Origin: Bacteroidales bacterium | Lineage (GTDB): Bacteria; Bacteroidota; Bacteroidia; Bacteroidales; Bacteroidaceae | Length of the DNA stretch: 34,534 nucleotides | Direction: 5' to 3' | Assembly: GCA_004555245.1 (NCBI GenBank) | Contig: SFIS01000026.1 | Coordinates: 1-34,534, forward strand | Part shown: positions 31,159-34,534 of the stretch, in pieces | Numbering within the stretch: position 1 is the first letter of the stretch | How the letters are laid out: each line of letters begins with the position of its first letter | Position numbers and translations under genes: made by a program | The notes under the pieces: generated by a model | Databases searched by the model: none | What the model saw: only the letters and a program-made list of their open reading frames with translations | Told to the model about the DNA's origin: nothing

Positions 31159-33972
31159 TTATTCCGGCATCATCACGATGTTGAGGAAGTTGCCCGGAGC
31201 CACGATGTTGTTCCTGATGAATGTGGCGATGTCTTCCGGAGTGACGCTCTCGACTGTCTTCTTGTAGTCTGTCATGACATCTATGCCCTTGCTTACGAAG
31301 GTGTTGATGGTACCTACCCAGTATGAGTTGCGCTTCAGGTTGACGTCAGCGTTTTTCATGAAGTTCGCCTTCACCTTTGCCACTTTCTCCGGGTCGATGG
31401 TCTTTGTCGCCTTTTCCATGCAGTCAGCTATGATTGTTATGGCAGTGTCCACCTTCGCCGGTTCGGAGATAGGTGTCTTGATGGACGTGAGCACTTTTGG
31501 CTGTTCTGTAGAATAGAGCAGCTGCACGTTCGCTCCGATGTTGTATGTTGCTCCCGCGTCTTCTCTGACAGCCTTCAGGAGTTCCATCGACAGGATATTT
31601 GAGGCGTAGTCAGCCAGCACGTCGTTGCGCAGGTTATATTCGCAAGGTGCGTTGAAGAACTGCACGATGTACGGTTTCGGCGTCTCCATCTTGCGTGTGA
31701 ATCTGTTCACCTTCTTCCCGCTGAAGAGTTTTCTCACCTCTTTCGGTTTCACGTCCTTCCCTTTTCCGGGAATGGATGCGATATACTGGCAAGCGAGCTG
31801 TCTCATCTGCGTCTCGTCGAAGTTTCCGACGAAAGTGAATGTGAAGTTGTTGGCGTTCGAGAAGTTCTCGCGTGCTATTTCGAGCATTCTGTCTATCGAG
31901 ATGTTCTTCAGGTCGTCAGGTGTGATGTCCTTGAATCTCGGGTCGTTGCAGTAGAGGTTAGCCGCTACGCTGTCCGAGAGTTGCGTCTCAGGCTGCAGGT
32001 CGCGGTTCTTCAGTGCTGTCTCGTACATCGAGACGAGTGTGGCGAATGCTTTCTCGTCCTTGTTCTTCGCCGTGAAGTTGAGGTAGAGCAGCTGCATCAT
32101 TGTCTCGATATCCTTCGGCGTGGATTTTCCTGACACGTTTCTGTTGTTCAGTCCGATGGCAATGCCTATGCTGGCCTGTTTTCCGGCGAGTGCTTTTTCG
32201 AGTTCAGTGTTGTTGAAGTTTCCGAGGCCGCATGTCTGCATGGCGTCGTTGAAGATGCGCAGGTTGCTGTAGTCAGCCTCGCCATACTGTGCCTCGCCGC
32301 CTTTTGCTGTCGCTGAAAGCAGAATCTCGTCGTCTTTGAAGTCGGTCTTCTTCAGAATGACCTTTGCGCCGTTTGAGAGCAGGAGTTCGGTGTATCCGAA
32401 GGTGTCGTTCTTTGTCTCTTTCTTTATCTTGCCCGCTTTCGGCATGGTGGCGATGAGCGGTTCGTCTTTCGCGTTGTCAACCCACGCCTCGAGTTTCTCT
32501 TTCCTGACGTCGTTCATGATCTGTTTCATGATGTCGGCGGTGAGATAAACGGCACCGTCCTTCTCCTGTGCGAAGCAGTAGCTGACGAGGTTCGAGTCGC
32601 ATTCGATGGTGATGAGTTTCTTTGCGCTTGCGTTGACGATGTCGAAATTGAGTTGCTGTGCTACAGCCTGCCACAGCTGGTATTCCGTCTCGGCGTCAGG
32701 CATTGCGTTTCCGTCGAGGAAGTGGCTGACACACTCCTGATAGTATTCTGTGTGCTTGCGTTTGTCGCGGTTGGTGTATTCCTTCTCACGCTGCGAAAGG
32801 AACTCCTCTTTTGCGCGTGCAAACTCCGAACCGGTGAATCCGTATTCCTTGACGCGCTTCAGTTCGCGGATGATGGTGGCGTAGGTCTCTTTTTCTTTCC
32901 CCTCTTTTGCCACTGCCGTAACCGATGTGGCGTCAACGGGTTTCGACACGTTGTATGTGCCGTAGTTCATGCCAAGCTGAATGTACGGGCATTCCGGGTT
33001 GAGCGCCATCTCCGACATACGTGCGTTGAACATTGCTGATATGATGTTCGCGAGATAGCTCTGCACGTATAGCATCTGCGTGCCTTTGTATTCTCGCGGC
33101 ATCGCCTCTGTCTTCATGCTGATGTTCATGATGGAATACTGCATCTCCTTGTCTTTGTCGAAGATGTATATCGCCTCTTTGTTGTCGGGTACTGGCGTAG
33201 GCTGCACATGTGCGGCGAGCGGGCCGGCTTTGATGTCTCCGAACAGCTCCTTTATCATCTTCTCTGTATGTTCTACGTCGATGTCGCCGATGACGATGAT
33301 GGCCTGGTTTTCCGGGTGATACCATTTCTGGTAGTAGTCGCGCAGCTCTTCCGGCTTGAAGTTGTCCACGACTTCCATCGTTCCGATAGGCAGACGCTCG
33401 CCGTAGCGCGAGCCGGGATACATCGCCGGCAGGTTCCGCTCGAATAGTCTCTGCATGGCAGAGCTGTGCATCGCCCATTCGCCGTGTATTACGCCTCGCT
33501 CCTTGTCTATCTCCTCTGTCTCGAGCAGCAGGCCGTTCGACCAGTCCTGCAGCACGATGAGACACGAATCGAGTGCGCTCTGGCGTTTTGTCGGAACGTT
33601 GTCGATGTTGTAAACCGTCTGTTCTATTGAAGTGTAGGCGTTGAGGTCGGCACCGAAAGCCACGCCGAGCGAGCGCAGATATTCGATCATGCCGTTGCCT
33701 TTGAAATGTTTCGAGCCGTTGAACGCCATGTGTTCGAGGAAGTGTGCGAGGCCGCGCTGGCTGTCCTCTTCCTGGATGGAGCCCACGCGCTGTGCGATGT
33801 AGAAGTTTGCCACCTTCTCCGGATAGGCGTTGTGGCGGATGTAGTACGTCAGGCCGTTGTCGAGTTTCCCGATACGTGTGGCACTGTCTGTCGGCATCGG
33901 CGGCATCGTCTGTGCCTGTGCCGCCGCGGTGATGGCGACGAAAATCAGTGTCAGGATTTTCTTGATTCTCAT
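31159..33972 (-). CDS. M16 family zinc metallopeptidase (insulinase-like, two-domain)
   Basis: The 937-residue protein has a Sec signal (1-20, ending AAQA). The zinc-binding inverted motif HFLEH lies at 77-81 with a distal acidic pair near 158-165 (KERGVIHGE), which completes the M16 site in the first domain. A second M16-like half (about 510-930) lacks HxxEH and is presumably the inactive clamp half, typical of 900-residue members of the family. A related R/Y-type motif near the C-terminus (AVREDAGATYNIGANV) supports the family call. It is probably a periplasmic or outer-membrane-facing protease that degrades peptides. It is a single gene with its own terminator, and nothing links it to the sugar cassette. 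Confidence 0.92.
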   Translation of the reverse strand: MRIKKILTLIFVAITAAAQAQTMPPMPTDSATRIGKLDNGLTYYIRHNAYPEKVANFYIAQRVGSIQEEDSQRGLAHFLEHMAFNGSKHFKGNGMIEYLRSLGVAFGADLNAYTSIEQTVYNIDNVPTKRQSALDSCLIVLQDWSNGLLLETEEIDKERGVIHGEWAMHSSAMQRLFERNLPAMYPGSRYGERLPIGTMEVVDNFKPEELRDYYQKWYHPENQAIIVIGDIDVEHTEKMIKELFGDIKAGPLAAHVQPTPVPDNKEAIYIFDKDKEMQYSIMNISMKTEAMPREYKGTQMLYVQSYLANIISAMFNARMSEMALNPECPYIQLGMNYGTYNVSKPVDATSVTAVAKEGKEKETYATIIRELKRVKEYGFTGSEFARAKEEFLSQREKEYTNRDKRKHTEYYQECVSHFLDGNAMPDAETEYQLWQAVAQQLNFDIVNASAKKLITIECDSNLVSYCFAQEKDGAVYLTADIMKQIMNDVRKEKLEAWVDNAKDEPLIATMPKAGKIKKETKNDTFGYTELLLSNGAKVILKKTDFKDDEILLSATAKGGEAQYGEADYSNLRIFNDAMQTCGLGNFNNTELEKALAGKQASIGIAIGLNNRNVSGKSTPKDIETMMQLLYLNFTAKNKDEKAFATLVSMYETALKNRDLQPETQLSDSVAANLYCNDPRFKDITPDDLKNISIDRMLEIARENFSNANNFTFTFVGNFDETQMRQLACQYIASIPGKGKDVKPKEVRKLFSGKKVNRFTRKMETPKPYIVQFFNAPCEYNLRNDVLADYASNILSMELLKAVREDAGATYNIGANVQLLYSTEQPKVLTSIKTPISEPAKVDTAITIIADCMEKATKTIDPEKVAKVKANFMKNADVNLKRNSYWVGTINTFVSKGIDVMTDYKKTVESVTPEDIATFIRNNIVAPGNFLNIVMMPE

Positions 33973-34534
33973 TTTGTCGTTTGTTGGTTATGAAAGTTGT
34001 TGTTTTGTTTGTTTTATTCTGTGCTGCGCCTGCGGCTTCTCCTGTCGCGAGGCTTACATTTATTTAAACGTACTTCACCGTATTATTGCTACAAGAGAAC
34101 CGTCCAAACTTACATTATTTAACTTACATTAACCGTGCCCGCCGCTTTTCTGTGTGAAAAATCTTGACAACGGAAAAACTTGAAATTAACATTTCCGGGC
34201 TGTGTTTTTCTGCTTCCCGACAGCCGTTTTTCTCTCTTGTGCGGTGCAAGAGATGCTATTTTATCCGCAAAAACAGCCTTTTTTGCCTGCAAGACAGTCT
34301 TTCTGACGTTGCAAGATTGACTGTTTTGCCGTGCAAGATTGACTATCTTGGCGTCTAAGATAGACTATCTTGCGTTGTCTTCAGAGTGAAAAAATTGCTT
34401 TTGTGTGTCTAATACTTTGTACTACAATGCCTTAGCCCAACTTTTACGTTTTATTCTCGTTTTTCTTGCTAATCAGCGATTTGTATTTTTGATTTGCTTT
34501 ACTGTGTTCTACAAATTTTGATTTTTCTAAACGG
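33973..34534. other. Gene-free stretch at the right end
   Basis: About 560 bp carry no credible gene; the small open frame at 34164-34358 runs straight through tandem repeats and has no recognisable features. A possible minus-strand -7 box for the M16 gene (TAAGTTTG, 34112-34105) lies about 130 bp before its start but has no -33 partner. TTACATT recurs three times in 34051-34130. The 22-bp repeat array is listed separately. Confidence 0.55.
34245..34375. repeat. Six degenerate 22-bp tandem repeats
   Basis: Units begin at 34245, 34266, 34288, 34310, 34332 and 34354, a period of 21-22 bp. The best copies start TGCAAGATTGACT and continue into TTTTGCCG or ATCTTGGCG; the outer ones are drifted. 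The last copy contains AAGATAGACTATCTT, a perfect dyad, and the fifth CAAGAT-TGACT-ATCTTG. No spacer sequences separate the units, so this is not a CRISPR array. Confidence 0.7.

Noticed and set aside
34164..34358. Small plus-strand gene at the right end
   Set aside because: It is composed largely of the 22-bp repeat region and shows no start signal or domain.
34245..34375. CRISPR array
   Set aside because: Units abut without spacers, copies are degenerate and no cas genes are nearby.

Overview
The window looks like a chromosomal segment of a Prevotella-type member of the Bacteroidales. Supporting signs are promoters of the Bacteroidetes form (TTTG, about 20 bp, TAnnTTTG), weak Shine-Dalgarno signals, many lipoproteins, two large secreted enzymes with T9SS-like C-terminal tails, a DUF4369 lipoprotein, a YifB/ComM ATPase and the multicopy AAA-ATPase/PD-(D/E)XK family common in these genomes. 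All family names come from reading motifs; no database search was possible.

Left part (1-4400): three minus-strand genes encode a DJ-1/PfpI-VOC fusion, a short UvrA-like ABC ATPase and a Cys-rich DUF3795 protein that has its own promoter. Facing them, an FMN riboswitch (4305-4413) sits five bases before the start codon of a TonB-dependent outer-membrane receptor (4419-6752), which points to flavin uptake across the outer membrane. A near-perfect 18-bp stem closes this unit.

Housekeeping block (7000-18540): a GH3-family adenylating enzyme and an Ig-like lipoprotein form one unit. Three consecutive FKBP-type prolyl isomerases follow, with no export signal, a lipoprotein signal and a Sec signal respectively; the last two overlap by ATGA. 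Then come a 22-bp repeat cluster, tRNA-Leu(UAA), an OmpA/TPR lipoprotein, a thioredoxin-like DUF4369 lipoprotein without CxxC, and yifB/comM.

Mosaic region (18600-31110): one intact AAA-ATPase/nuclease gene is followed by a second copy that breaks off after about 220 codons and runs directly into the last 52 codons of a different comM. Next is a plant-polysaccharide cassette: a membrane-bound AraC-type regulator (plus strand) convergent with a GH95 then CE8 pectin methylesterase operon (minus strand). The operon promoter carries a tandem 21-bp direct repeat that could be the regulator's operator. Beyond it lies another chimeric scrap, comM internal sequence fused to AAA-ATPase sequence at a site where the two gene families share about 11 bp. 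The cassette is thus bracketed by two comM/AAA recombination scars, suggesting import and a recombination hot spot beside comM.

Right end (31159-34534): an M16 zinc peptidase on the minus strand, then about 560 bp without a gene that contains six degenerate 22-bp tandem repeats.

The most interesting items are the riboswitch-controlled receptor, the two comM/AAA chimeras around the cassette, and the one-component membrane AraC regulator with its candidate operator.
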